Shown: one piece after another, positions 33,710-45,217 of the stretch
How positions within the stretch are numbered: position 1 is the stretch's first letter
Layout of the letters: each line of letters begins with the position of its first letter
DNA from: Pontederia crassipes
Lineage: Eukaryota > Streptophyta > Magnoliopsida > Commelinales > Pontederiaceae
Assembly (NCBI GenBank): GCA_030549335.1
Contig: JAUKPH010000023.1
Location: forward strand, 3,429,501-3,493,500
Length of the DNA: 64,000 bases
Direction of reading: 5' to 3'
Translations under genes and position numbers: made by a program
Notes under the pieces: generated by a model
Databases searched by the model: none
Seen by the model: the letters and a program-made list of their open reading frames with translations, nothing else
Told to the model about the DNA's origin: nothing

Positions 33710-34130
33710 CAGAACGGACGATCGTTTTGGATGACGATCGATCGCTAGACTGGTATCGGTCGAATTATCGGTCGACCGTTATGATTTTTTCGGATGACCG
33801 AAACTGAGCTTCGATTCGTCCGCTAATCACAAAATGTGATGACTCTCTGAAACGGGCGACAGCTGAGATATCGGTCAACCGTTATAGGTTTTTCGGACGA
33901 CCGAAACTGAACTTCTGTTCGACCGCTTGACCACTAATCACAAAATGTGATGACTACTCAAATCGAACGACCGAAACAGAGCGTTAGGTTACCCGCTAAT
34001 CACAGAATGTAACAACCCTTCCAAAACGGATGACCGTTGATGTATCGGTCGATCGTTGGACAGAGTGCGAGACTCTATTTGTCTCTAGAACGATCGACCG
34101 ATAATGAATCGGTCGCCCGTTCTGAGACGA
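33710..34130. repeat. Palindromic CGGTCGACCG-type cluster
   Basis: Repeated TATCGGTC-GA-CCGTT, CGATCGATCG and GACGACCGAAAC motifs, with AATCACAAAATGTGATGACT recurring at about 33,822 and 33,935. It sits inside the solo LTR. A similar motif class occurs in the SIRE-like LTR (29,280-29,590). Confidence 0.65.
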
Positions 34131-34534
34131 CAGATACACGATTTTTACATCATTTCTTTCCTAATCTTTCATACGTTGACATATTGAACACATATTGACT
34201 TTCAAACATCATATGAGACATTTCTTAACATATTCAATACCCTAATCATAAACCACATAGGGTTTTTATATAAAGTCATCGAACATACTAATCAAGTTCA
34301 TAAATGTACATAGGCTTTAGGCAATTCATGATGAGCTAACATAACAATAATAAACTTTCTAATATTAAGCATAATGAGCAGTAGAGCATTAAGCTATAAA
34401 ACACATGACATTCTAATAATGGATAGCAATAGAATAGTAATATAAAGAAACATGAATCATCAAATGCGCATTCCCTAATCATGCCTTAATAAGACCTAGT
34501 TTGACCTTAATATCTCTTAATCCATACAAATATA

Positions 34535-34686
34535 CGTCATTAAGAGGGTGATTAGGATTTGAATCCTCTCTACATACCTTGATAGCAAAATCTTAAATCC
34601 TAGCTTCTTTTCGTCATTAAGAGGGTGATTAGGATTTGAATCCTTTGAACATACCTTGATAGCAAAATCTTAGCTTCTTTTCTTCT
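34535..34686. repeat. 77-bp tandem duplication
   Basis: CGTCATTAAGAGGGTGATTA begins at 34535 and again at 34612. Each copy continues through ACATACCTTGATAGCAAAATC. Confidence 0.9.
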
Positions 34687-35066
34687 TCCTGTAGCTTCCT
34701 CTTGCTGTCCACACAAAAGAGAGTTTAACACTATGCTAATGGCTCAATGGAGAGAGAGGAAGAAAGTGTGCTTGCTGTTGCTACAGTAACTACCCTAGTT
34801 ACTATAGCTCGTCACCGTTGGCCGAATGAGAGAAAAGATGAGAGTGAACTAAAGATGATGTTTACTGCAGCTCAAATGGCCTCCCTTTTGTGTGCTGGCC
34901 GAGTGAAACTTAGGAGAGAGATAAGGAGTAGTAGCATAAAAATGGGTTTAGAATGGGGAATGTCGGCTGGGTAGGTGAGATACACCTTTTAGGGTACTGT
35001 AGCACTCATGGCTTTACCTCGTTTTCTTTTTTTTTTTTTTGAATTCATTTAGGATGTTACATAAAG

Positions 35067-35214
35067 GGTGTTAGCTTTAAGTATAATATAAATATAAATA
35101 CCCAGGTCCACCAGCTTCTCACAAAGACACGTGCCCACGCTTGTCGATGTCATATGGATCATCTGTTCGGTGGACATTATCTTTGACCATTGCATCAGAA
35201 AACTTATCATATGG
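35067..35214. other. Short stretch between solo LTR and tandem unit
   Basis: No gene or repeat recognised. Confidence 0.5.
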
Positions 35215-35561
35215 ATATCTAATATAATTTGAGCATATTTACATAAAAACTTATTAAGGAGGTAAAGTTATTTAAAAGTCACTCGACGTAGGAAGCAAAA
35301 ACATCGTTCACAAAACAACAGTGAGTTAATATTGGGCAACTTTATCACTAAATGTCTCAATCATCTTTATTAGTGGAATATCTTTCAGAACCATTTCTTT
35401 AACAATAGGAAAAATAAGAAAATATACATGTATCATTTAAGAATACGAAAATGATGAGCATATTTCAAAAGAATATTTTTGCTGGACAATCATAGGTTAA
35501 GCTCATATAAAACACGGGCTGATAAAATAATTTAGATGAATAACATTTGAAATTAAGATAC

Positions 35562-35824
35562 CAGAATACTTGGCACTGAAATGTCATAGGAAAAGAAATT
35601 CAGGTTTCCAGCGGATGATATGGTATTGCCCTTGACGAGCACAAATATTTCTACCGCACATTGAAATGAGAATCATGCATCCAAGATTCAGAAAATGCCA
35701 GCAAAATATATCACTACGTAGATATAAATTTACCTCCTTAGAGTAAGATGAACAACGGAGCACCTGAAACATTTCTGGAGATGAAGATGAGTAATAGCAT
35801 GATTCTCTCCCATTTTCGTGACAT
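35562..35824 (-). pseudogene. Unidentified gene exons in copy A
   Basis: On the minus strand, a 91-base exon (35824-35734; CCAG| before, |GTAAAT after) encodes in one frame VTKMGENHAITHLHL.... A further exon-like block down to 35562 (|GTATCT after) encodes VEIFVLVKGNTISSAG-NLNFFSYD. The equivalent frames in copy B (38,880-38,970 and 38,715-38,800) are also open, with mainly conservative changes, which supports coding origin. I do not recognise the protein. Confidence 0.45.
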
Positions 35825-36684
35825 CTGGTTGATTGAACATTATGCAGGAAATGTGGTAGCATTATAACCTATAGATGTATTGAAAACAGCTTAGCTGCAC
35901 AAAACCATAATAAACTTGTCAAACTAATGAATTAAAAAAGATGCTGACGAATGACTAAAAAATAGTGAGTTAGCAAATTCACATGTAGTAAATAAACAAT
36001 GAAAAAAATAAAATAAACCACAAAGTAAAATTTCAGCACTGAAGTTAGATGCCATAAAAGATAATATGAAAATGGTACTGATGGATCCTGTTATATAAAA
36101 ACTTGATTAGAGAGCAGATGGTGAAGACCACTCACTTAACTACAGACAACATTTGCAGTTGTGACTCCCACATTAGTGGCCACATAGATACAAGCTTTAG
36201 CATGCACATTTAAATTGAGTTGTCTTGAACATTAATAAATCAGGTAACAATGTAGCAACATGGAAGAAAGCCAATTCTTTCTTTTTTACCAGAAATGGTT
36301 TTAGGCAGCGACCTTGTGCAAGAAATGGTTTTGTCAGTTAACTCCTGACAAAAGAAAGAATGCATGATAGTAACCCAATACATAGATTAAACCAATGGAT
36401 CTTAAACATTAAAATAAAAAAACCACAATGCATCAAGTTCTTTTGCATTTGAAAATTGTTTTGCCTGTGTATATTCCAGACTTCCAGGCACTGCAATATA
36501 GACAACGAAAGTCAGACAAGCTCATGAATGAGGCAGAAGGAACTTCCAGACATAGGTGATTTTAAGAATTTACAGAAATAAATAGAGCAAGTTTCCAATG
36601 CTCTTTTTCACAGACAATCTCAACAAACCCATTATATAGAGCCAATACATTCTTCAAGAGAAAGCAGGATAGATGAAACATAAC

Positions 36685-36786
36685 CAAATTGGGGACTCTA
36701 AGAAACGAATCCGAGAGTACTAGCTCCCGTGACTTGGACTTGGACGTGCTATACACCTGAGCCAACCAATTTGGTTTGGTAATGCT
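36685..36786 (-). pseudogene. 34-codon exon of unidentified gene, copy A
   Basis: 102 bases, phase 0, AAAG acceptor before and GTTATG donor after (minus strand). It encodes a peptide starting SITKPNWLAQVYSTSKSKS and ending SFLRVPNL. The same exon with the same boundaries, length and open frame recurs at 37848-37949 and 45509-45610. Keeping length and frame in three copies argues for a real exon. No family recognised. Confidence 0.6.
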
Positions 36787-37160
36787 CTTTAAAAGAGACA
36801 AGGTTGCGTTTTATCAAGTTTGCAAGGAAAATGTTTGATGATTAACTTAATTACGATACAAGGAGTTCACTGAGCTACAAACTCTATTTTTTTTACTAAG
36901 AAGAGGAGACCTACCACATTTGTAAGCATCACATTTCTTATTGAAATTGATATTTACATTGACAAGATCAACATTGTATTTAAAACTCTTTTAGTTTCCT
37001 TTATGCGTTGGAGAGGTATAGAAATCATTGAAATATGATGTTCATATCCCCAATTTGGTGGAAAATTGTGTGCAGAGACTTAAAATTGGTACATCCCATG
37101 TGTTAACAGCTAGCAGGCAGGTTCGGATATCTAGTATAATTTGAGCATATTTACATAAAG

Positions 37161-37798
37161 AAAGGGTAAGTTGGTCAAACCTTGGGACATAGGGATAGAA
37201 AGAATGAGATTACCTTCATAAAGAAGCACCTGGCGGCCGATCCGGCTGCCAGGAGCCACGATCCGGCGCTAGACGGCCGGATCGCGGCCGATCCGATCAC
37301 CAGGTGCCGGAACTGGCCGCCAGGCACCACGATCCGGCGCCTGACGCTCGGATCGGCCGTCGGGCGCCATGATCCAACGCTTGGAGGGCGGATCGGCCGC
37401 CAGGAGCCTGATCCGACCATCAGGCGCCATGATCGGCCACTAGGTGAGCTGATCCGGCCGCCAGGTGCCGAAACCAACCGCCAGGCACCACGATCTGGCG
37501 CCTGATGCTCGGATCGGCCACCGGGCACCACGATCCGGCGCTTGGAGGGCGGATCGGCCGCCAGGAGCCGGATCCGACCATCAGGCGCCACAATCGGCCA
37601 CTAGTTGAGCTGATCCAGCCGTCAGGCGACGGATCTGGCCACTGGCGGCCGATCCGGCTGCCAGGCGCCGATTTCGGATTTCGAATTCCCCCTCGCCGCC
37701 CTCCGCCGATTCCAGACCGCAAACCCAATCATATTTCCGGATTCATATTCCTCGGTCGGGTCTGGTACAAGGTCGAAAAATTTTTGACCCGGTATTAT
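37161..37798. repeat. GC-rich minisatellite with about 20-bp units in a 161-bp higher-order repeat
   Basis: Units such as GGATCGGCCGCCAGGAGCC, GATCCGACCATCAGGCGCC and TGATCGGCCACTAGGTGAGC alternate. The phrase TTGGAGGGCGGATCGG occurs at 37381 and 37542, giving a 161-base higher-order period. GC content contrasts sharply with the flanks. Because units are near multiples of 20-21 bases with no stops, ORFs up to 138 codons arise in several frames on both strands; I regard these as products of the repeat. A non-repetitive edge (37,680-37,798) leads back into copy B of the tandem unit. Confidence 0.8.
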
Positions 37799-37847
37799 TT
37801 AGAGCCAATCCATTGTTGAAAAGATAGCTGGATAGATACAACCTAAC

Positions 37848-37949
37848 CAAATTGGGGACTCTAAGAAATGAATCCGAGAGTACTGGCTCCCGTGACATGG
37901 ACTTGGACGTGCTATCCACCTGAGCCAACCAATTTGGTTTGGTAATACT
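37848..37949 (-). pseudogene. 34-codon exon, copy B
   Basis: Same boundaries and frame as the copy at 36685-36786. A few substitutions (for example D for Y after QV and M for K in the serine-lysine stretch). Open throughout. Confidence 0.55.
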
Positions 37950-39510
37950 CTTTAAAAGAGACAAGGTTGCGTTTTATCAAGTTTACAAGGAAAATGTTTC
38001 ATGACCAACTTAATTACGATACAAGGAGTTCACTGAGCTACGTTTCTCTACATTGAAAACTCTATTTTTTACTACGAAGAGGAGACCTACCAGATTTGTA
38101 GGCATCATATTTTTATCAATGAAATTGATATTTACATTGACAAGATCAACTTTGTATTTAAAACTCTTTTAGTTTCCTTTATGCGTTGGTGGGGTATAGA
38201 CATCATTGAAGTCTAATGTTCATACCCAATTTGGTGGAAAACTATGTGCAAAGATTTAAAATAGGTACACTCCATGTGTTAACACCATGTTTTAACAACT
38301 AGCAGGCAAGTTTGGATATTTAGTATAATTTGAGCATATTTACATAAAAACTTTTTAAGGAAGAAAACTTATTTAAAATCCACTTGACGTAGGAGGCAAA
38401 AACATCATACACAAAACCACTATGAGATAATATTGGTCAACTTTATCACAAAATGTCTCAATCATCCTTAGAGGGTTTATTAGTGGAATATCTTTCGGAA
38501 CCATTTCTTTAACAATAGGAAAAATAAGAAAATATACATGTATCATTTAAGCATACGAAAATGGGGAGCATATTTGAAAAGAATATTTTCGCTGGACAAT
38601 CACAGGTTAGGCTCATATAAAACACAGGGGCTAAACAAAGAATTTAGATGAATAACATTTTAAATTATAGGTCGTATGAGTGTACATAGGAAGTGAGAAG
38701 CGAGATACCACAATACTTGGCACTGAAGTGCTATAGGAAAAGAAATTCAGTTTTCCACCGGATGATATGGTACTGCCCTTGATGAGCACAAATGCTTCTA
38801 CCGCACATTGTAAATGAGAATCATGCATCCGAGATTCAGAAAATGCCAGCAAAATATCACTATGTAGAGTTAAAGTTACCTCCTTAGAGTAAGATGAACA
38901 ACGGAGCACATGAAACATTCGTGGAGATGAAGATGGGTAATAGCATGATTCTCCCCCATTTTTGTGTCATCTGGTTCATTGAACTTTATCCGGGAAATGT
39001 GGAAGCATTATAACCTATAGATATATTGAAAACAACTTAGCTGCACGAAAATAAACTTGTCAAACTAATGAATTAGAAAAGATGCTGACGAATGACTAAG
39101 AAATAGTGAGTTCGCAAATTCACATGTAGTAAACAAGCAATGAAAAAAATAAAATAAACCATAATGCAAAATTTCAGCACCGAGGTTAGATGCCATAAAA
39201 GGTAACATGAAAAATGGTCAAGACCACTCACTTAACTACAGAAAACATTTGCAGTTGACTCCTACATTAGTGGCCAGATAGAGACAAGCTTTAGCATGCA
39301 GATTTAAATTGGCTTGCCTTGAACATTAGTAAATCAGGTAGCAATGTAGCAACATGGAAGAAAGCTAACTCTTTCTTTTTTACCAAAAATGGTTTTAGGC
39401 TGCAAGAAATGGTTATGTCAGTTAACTCTTGACGAAAGAAAGAATGCATGATTGTAACCCGATACATATATTAAACCAATGGATCTTAAACATTAAAATA
39501 AGTAAACCAC

Positions 39511-39521
39511 AATGCATGCAA
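39511..39521. other. LINE target-site duplication, 3' side
   Basis: AATGCATGCAA, repeated exactly at 45251-45261 on the far side of the LINE. Confidence 0.9.
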
Positions 39522-39570
39522 TTTTTTTTTTGAGGAGAAAAAGGATAAGCACCAAGTTAGGGTGTCATCC

Positions 39571-39595
39571 ATATATATATATATATATATATATC
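39571..39595. repeat. (TA)n microsatellite in LINE 3' UTR
   Basis: About 12 TA units between the poly-T tail and the end of the last coding block. Confidence 0.9.
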
Positions 39596-39663
39596 ACTAT
39601 GATGGAAAAGTACACGTGTAAGCGCTCAAGATGAGAGCAGCAAAAGGATAACAGGTACAAACA

Positions 39664-42207
39664 CTATCCAAAGCCCCACTCCCGAAGAAGAAAGGAGCAG
39701 TGATGTACAATCGCCTCTAGCTGGCAAGTTTCACTACAAAAGATAATCCGGTTGCGCTGAAGCCAAATCGCCCAAGCACCGGCCAAAAAGGTCGCCAACA
39801 AAATTGTCGGAAGTCGTCCACTGAGGGCTCGGAGAGAAAGGCATAACTCCTCCAGAAAAGTAGGGGGATCCCGGAATAAGCTCAGTCGCACCCATACCTC
39901 TTGGGCAATAGTGCAGCCAAAGAATAGATGTGCAATGTCCTCCTCCGCGTCACCACATAAAACGCACTGTGTGTCAGCATGGGATGCCCACCTCGCCCTA
40001 TATCGCCTAGTGAGTATCCGTCCATGCCACAAAAGCCAAGCAAAAACTTTGACTTTAAGCGGCACCCTGAGTCGCCAAAAGAATCTGAAGTCTGCCTGTA
40101 AGGTGTCTGGGAACTTGCAGGTCAGAAGGAAATGGAGATAAAGGCTGCGAGCAGAAAAAGTGTCAGAAACCCATAGCCATCCATCGGACCTGGAAGTGTC
40201 CGGATGGAAAGGAGCAATCCGCTGATGTAGGGCCATAAGCTCAGAAATGCAAGTGTCGGGGAGGGCTGTCCTGAAGGTGGGGGTCCATGTGCCGGTGCCA
40301 GGATCGTCGAACTGAGACCAAGCCTCCACAACTGTAGAGTCTAGACGTGGTGCGAGAGCCAAGAGGCGAGGGAAGGATGTCACCAAAGAGCTCCCCGGAA
40401 GCCAATCATGATGCTAGAATGAAAAGGACCCACCAGAGCCAAGGGAAGGAATCAAATATGGCCGAATCAATGGAATAAGGGCTGCGACACTCCTCCAGAA
40501 AACAGATGACCACGTGGGAGAACAGCCCGAGAGTCCCAAGAGAGATCCTGTCCATAACAAGTGAAGAATACCGAGCGCTAGAGATAGTCCTGGGTCCCAT
40601 AATCCATCTGATCCATCGGGCCAGTAAAGCCCAGTTGGTATTCCGGAGATCCCGGACACCGAGCCCTCCCTGTGAGGTAGGGCGGCAATAGACTTGCCAA
40701 GAAACAAGATGAATGGCCCGGTGATCTAAGGCACTCCCCTGCCAAAAGAATCTACTCTGTATAGAATCCAGTCTCCTCTGAACCTGCCCAGGCATCCGAA
40801 GAACAGACATAATAAATCGGCAAGGAAGATAAGACGGAGCGGAGCAGAATAAGGCGGCCCCCTCGTGATAGCAATCTGGAACTACAGCCCTGCAACCTGT
40901 GCTCCATCCGCTCAATGACCGGTGTCCACATACAAGAGCCGATGTGATGGTCAGATAAAGGAAAACCCAAGTAAGTGATCGGCAAGGTGCATGTCAGAGT
41001 GTGAAGCTCGGATGCGCATGCGTCCTCCTCCTCAGGGACCATGCCAAAAGAGATGAAGGAAGATTTGACATGGTTGATCCGAAGGCCGGATGCAGCTCCA
41101 AAAGGGTCCACCATGATGGCTAGACGTCTAGCCTCCTGCGTAGAGCCCTCAATGAAGAATAACGTGTCATCTGCATACTGGAGAAGCGGAACAAGACTGC
41201 TAGTGAAACCCGTGAAAAGACCGGTGGTGCAAGAAGCCTGGGTGCATCTGGCGAGCGCATCGGCCGCTAGGACAAATAGCATAGGTGTAAGGGGGCAGCC
41301 CTGACGTACCCCTCTCTGTGTGGATGAGCCATTGACCAGTATTGAGAAGGAAGCGGTGGTGACACACCGCTTCATCCACTCAATCCAAGTCGGGGGGAAA
41401 CCTCGGACCTGCAGGGAGTGCCACAAAAAAGACCATGAGATAGAGTCATAAGCTTTAGAAAAGTCGACCTTCCAAAGAAATGCACGACTACAGGTCCGTC
41501 GCCAATGCACAATAATCTCTGCAGCCATGCCATAGCTGTCGGTGATGGAGCGGTCCTGGACGAAGGCTGACTGTCTAGGATGAATGAGATCCGAAAGCAC
41601 CTCCCGAAGATGATTAGCCAATACCCGAGCCACCAGGAGATATATGACATTGGATATGGCAATCGGTCTGAAATCCTCCAAACGCTCAGCCGGATTGCGC
41701 TTCGGTAGCATGAATAACAAGAACCAGTTGAGGCGTTTGAAACCCTGGTTCTCACTGGTGAACTTATGGATGACCGCCATGACGTCCTCCCACACAACTG
41801 GCCAGAACTCTCGATAAAAGAACACTGGGAAGCCATCCGAGCCAGGGGAAGCGTCACTGTTGAGGTCACGAAGTGCCTAAATAGCCTCATCCTCAGAGAA
41901 AGCCTACAAAAGAAGAGAAGTATGCTCGTTGGTGAGGTTGGGGATTTCCCCAGGTGACCAACTCCAAGGGGATGGGGGTTGTCACCTAGAGGTCTCCCAA
42001 TAATATGCTGAGATGGCATCCATGATGTGTTGCTAGCCAGAAATCTGCTGCCCCTGAACCATCAATCAGTCAATCCGATTTTGTCGACGGCGGGAGCTCG
42101 CATAAAGGTGAAAGAACCGAGTGTTGGCATCACCCTCGCGGAGCCAGGTTTGGCGAGAGTGCTGCCTCCACTCAGTCTCCACCTTGAGATCCTCAGAGCA
42201 AATGGTC
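39664..42207 (-). pseudogene. LINE ORF2 C-terminal part: reverse transcriptase and zinc-binding tail
   Basis: RT block (about 41,870-40,752): KRNPAERLEDFRPIAISN, a KVDFSKAYDSISW palm motif, a GVRQGCPLTPMLF motif, and the catalytic YADDTLFF. After further frame changes, the zf-RVT block (39664-40386) has WRLRVPLKVKVFAWLLWHG and a C-x2-C...H-x4-C arrangement (CVLCGDAEEDIAHLFFGC). The role is target-primed reverse transcription at the nick. Nonsense codons near 42216 and 42060 and frame changes near 40,750 and 40,400 break the frame. Confidence 0.85.
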
Positions 42208-43211
42208 AAGTGAGCCTATCTACACTCGGAAAGCTCCGTCTCAGTGAGATGGCGAGAGTCCTCCACCCTGTCCAGCCTAGAGATAGTCGCGAGAGCCGCA
42301 GTCCTTCGGCTCTGTCGATCCTCCCGAATTTGCCTCCAGTGACCCTGAAGGAAGGCCCGAAGCCTAGCAAGACGGGAGGCGAGGGTCCTGGCCGCGGAGT
42401 CGGAGGGAGATGAGCTCTGCCACTGATCAGCCACCAGCTGGCGAAAGCCGTACTCCAAAAGCCATGACCGTTCGAAACGGATGCGAGATCGGCGAGCTGT
42501 GGTCTCCCTAGACTGCCACATGAGAGGGGTGTGGTCCGAGAAAGGCCCGTCCATAGCCAGTACATGCGCGAAGTGATGGGTCTCCTCAAGCTCGAGCGAT
42601 CTGAGAAAATGGTCGATCCTCGACCAGGCCGATGAGGTCGCCGTGCTTCGCCAAGTGAATCTGCACCCCGATGTGGGGAAGTTCAATAAGGACTGAGAAT
42701 CTATAAAATCCCCGAACTCCTCAGCCCCGTAATCTCTTCCAGTACGGGGGTGAGGTCGATCATCTATGTCAAGAGTGACATTGAAATCACCCCCAATGAG
42801 CCATCGAGAATTGGGAAGCCGGGCCCGAACCACTCGGAGCTCCTCCCATAGTGTAGCCTGAAGGGAGCCTGAGCAAGGGCCATAGACACAAGATATGAGG
42901 TATGAGCTATCATCTACTCGAAGTCTGAAGTGTGCCGATAAAGAAAACCTGTCCACCCAGGAGTCAGTCAACTCAAGTAAGTCTCCACGCCATCCAATAA
43001 TGCAACCCCCAGATCGCCCAATAGAGGCCATGGAAATGTGGTCCGAGATGCGAGAACCTCCAATCTGAGACCAAACAGAAGAGCCACAGTCTTGAAGCTT
43101 AGTTTCTTGAAGTAAAACCACATCAACATCCCATGACTGTAAATATCTGCTAAGGGTACGCCGCCTGCCGACATCCCCAAGACCTCGCACGTTCCAGGTC
43201 AGCACCTTCAT
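42208..43211 (-). pseudogene. LINE ORF2 N-terminal part: AP-type endonuclease
   Basis: Begins MKVLTWNVRGLGD at 43211, the standard start of plant LINE ORF2. The endonuclease signature is complete: a LLQETK motif (catalytic Glu), a YGPC motif, GGDFNVTLD (Asp and Asn), a SRIDHFL motif, and a SDHTPL motif with the catalytic His. It nicks the target DNA to prime reverse transcription. The frame runs to a premature TAG at about 42,216, after which the same protein continues into the RT. Its ATG overlaps the ORF1 stop (ATGA). Confidence 0.88.
43208..43211 (-). promoter_or_regulatory. ATGA overlap of ORF1 stop and ORF2 start
   Basis: On the minus strand the ORF2 ATG (43211-43209) overlaps the ORF1 TGA (43210-43208). 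Such overlaps are used for termination-reinitiation in some non-LTR elements; use here is inferred. Confidence 0.7.
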
Positions 43212-45217
43212 ATGGAAACAGTCATCCCTGCCCCTCCGGTGAGGCAAGAGAGCCCGGCCCTCCTCTTCTTGATATGGCTCCTTGAGATTGTCATTAGGCG
43301 ACGAAGAGGTCGGCGCACAGACAGCCGCACAGCTGAGTCCGGGCGGGATCTGCAACGGCGACGCATGTCCCGAAACCCTGCCCCGGCAGCCACCTCCCTA
43401 ATCACTTCTTCTGATCTACCTGCTAGCGGTCCAGGATCACTGGCCGCTTGATCCTGGGCCTCTGAGAAAGTCGATGACTCCTGGGAGAACCGCTCCTGAG
43501 GTGTAACTGTTGAGGCCTGAGGCTGGACTGTTTGGGATTGTGCGGCCAAGGGAGGTTGATCGTGGGCGGCGGGTGGCGGCGGTGTGGAGGCCGGACCAGC
43601 AGTATGCGAGGAAGTGGTGGTCAGGCTGGCGGTGCGGCGGTGGTAGATGCGGGCGAAGGATGTCACAGTGGCGGAAGTTGGGTTGCCATCAGAGGGAGGG
43701 GGCATTTGGTGGTGAATTGCGGGTCGCTGGTGCCTCGCACTACCGCAGATCGAAGGGGGAATCTGTTGTAAGGGGTCGAGCGAAGGAGTAAGGAGCAACG
43801 GTGGGTGTTGAGGGGGTTTGCTGGAGGGATTTATGGCTATCAAAGGTGATGGCGGATAGAGGGAGGGGGCGGAGAGGTGGGTGGCAGACTCGCCGGACGG
43901 AAAAGGATCGCCGGCGGTGGGCTCTGAGGTTGGAAGGGGGGCAGCATCGGTGTCGGGCCAGAGGAGGAAGCAGAGGAGGGGGTGGAGTGCAGTTGGGATG
44001 GTTTGGCTCAACCATGGGACTTGGGTCCGGATCGGGCCTGCGTGCGACTTATTGGCGACCAGGTTTGGGTTAGGTGGATCAGTGGCGGTGAGGTCTAGGC
44101 GTGGTGAGTCGGGCTGCAGCTGGATAGGTGGATGTGGGCACGACAGCTGGGGGTTGAAATAAAGTGATTTGGCCTGACACAGTAGCTGGCTGTCGTACTC
44201 CCTGGGTGCGTATGGTAGTACTGTGGGTGTGTCCCCTGTACCCCGCCGAAGACAGAGAAGCTGGCCCACCGGTGATGACGTCCACCCATGTTAGACCCGA
44301 TCTCGAGTACCTTAACAGCAGGAGAAAACTGTTGACGCCATCGCGGAGGACAATCAAGGGCGGAAGGTTTGCTACCGGTTGTTGTTCAATCTCGACCGAA
44401 GCAGAGGAAACATCCGGCGATCCCAAGGTCGGGAGGGCAACAGACAGGGGGTTGCCGAAAAGACGAGCCACAGACAAGGCAGTTTCCGGGCGAAGAAGGT
44501 GGAGAGGAATCCCCTGGATGTTGATTGTTCTGCGAATCATCGGAGGTGCCGCCAGTGCCCCTGTGTCCTCCGACCATATCCTCCACTAGACACGATCGTG
44601 AGAAGGAAGGACGGAGGGGCATGCCAGGAGGCGCTCCCGCTGTTGCGGCGACCCTAGAATGATTAACCAGGAGGTGGCGTTGATGATGCTTAGGTGAAAC
44701 GGTGGAACTGCTCCGATAGATGCAATGATGGATGAACGGAGAACAGCAGGATCAGGGGGAACACCATCAGTCTCGCCAACGAGGCATTCCGCAGGAACGC
44801 CATCTCCTGGTGCACTTCAGGTGACCGTTGAATATCAATGGAGGGCGTCGATGGCGTCAGGTTCGCCTGAACCTTCCATGCTGGGCTTGGCGGCCCTTTC
44901 ACGGGAGGACGTCGGGGGCACTGTGTGCGCCGGTGCCCCACTCCTTTGCAATAGAGATAGCGAATAGGGCCTGAGCAGTGACGAGCGAAGTGGCCACTGC
45001 CAAGGCACCTGAAGCATTGCTCCGGCGGACGATGGTGAAGAGCTGGCCGGGAGATTATTGTCCAGCCGTTAGGTTGGAGATTTGCCCTGCGACGCATGGC
45101 GGCAGGAAATGCCGCCGGCGGAGGGCCGCCGGAAGAGATGGGGTGTGGCGCCGTCAGCAGGGGATGCTGAAGACAGGGGTGGCACCACCAGCAGGGGATG
45201 CTGGAGACATTCCTCAA
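43208..45217 (-). pseudogene. LINE ORF1: nucleic-acid-binding protein, frameshifted
   Basis: Three open stretches in different frames: 45217-44690, 44540-44079 and 44269-43208. The first carries a zinc knuckle CFRCLGSGHFARHC. A second knuckle, YCKGVGHRRTQC, has Tyr where the first Cys is expected. The middle stretch (IQGIPLHLL..ALSVARLFGNPLSV) resembles the RNA-binding-like domain of plant LINE ORF1 proteins. The last is proline/serine-rich and ends at TGA 43210-43208, overlapping the ORF2 start codon. ORF1 packages the LINE RNA. Confidence 0.8.

Larger units (their letters stand above)
32465..35066. mobile_element. Solo gypsy LTR with perfect TAAAG target duplication
   Basis: The LTR at 32470-35061 begins TGTAACGATCC and ends GGATGTTACA. 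It is flanked on both sides by TAAAG (32465-32469 and 35062-35066). No internal region or second LTR is present, so it is a recombination product of a complete element. Orientation is uncertain. It contains a GTCGACCG-rich block and a 77-bp tandem duplication. Apparent ORFs (for example 34747-34974) are not convincing. Confidence 0.88.
35215..37160 (-). repeat. Exon-bearing tandem unit, copy A (about 1.95 kb)
   Basis: Complete unit made of module M1 (35,215-36,430) and module M2 (36,431-37,160). The unit recurs as M2 partial plus M1 (37,799-39,521), then after the LINE as M2 plus partial M1 (45,251-46,300). The opening phrase TATAATTTGAGCATATTTAC occurs at about 35,223, 37,136, 38,321 and 45,986. 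The copies look roughly 90% identical. The module content suggests tandem duplication of an internal segment of a minus-strand gene. Confidence 0.8.
37799..39521 (-). repeat. Exon-bearing tandem unit, copy B (M2 partial + M1)
   Basis: Starts within M2 at TTAGAGCCAATCCATTG and runs through M1 to AATGCATGCAA, where the LINE is inserted. Contains a 34-codon exon (37848-37949) and the two M1 exons. Its M2 start was lost where the GC-rich segment lies. Confidence 0.75.

Noticed and set aside
34747-34974. 75-codon ORF MEREEESVLAVATV...
   Set aside because: Lies inside the solo LTR, with no partner exons or known domain.
37175-37819. Four ORFs of 100-138 codons on both strands
   Set aside because: Produced by the GC-rich minisatellite, whose units lack stop codons. 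No preferred frame or domain.
40506-44657. Numerous plus-strand ORFs opposite the LINE (for example 42027-42413 and 44164-44589)
   Set aside because: Antisense shadows of GC-rich LINE coding sequence. The minus strand carries the recognisable endonuclease and RT motifs.
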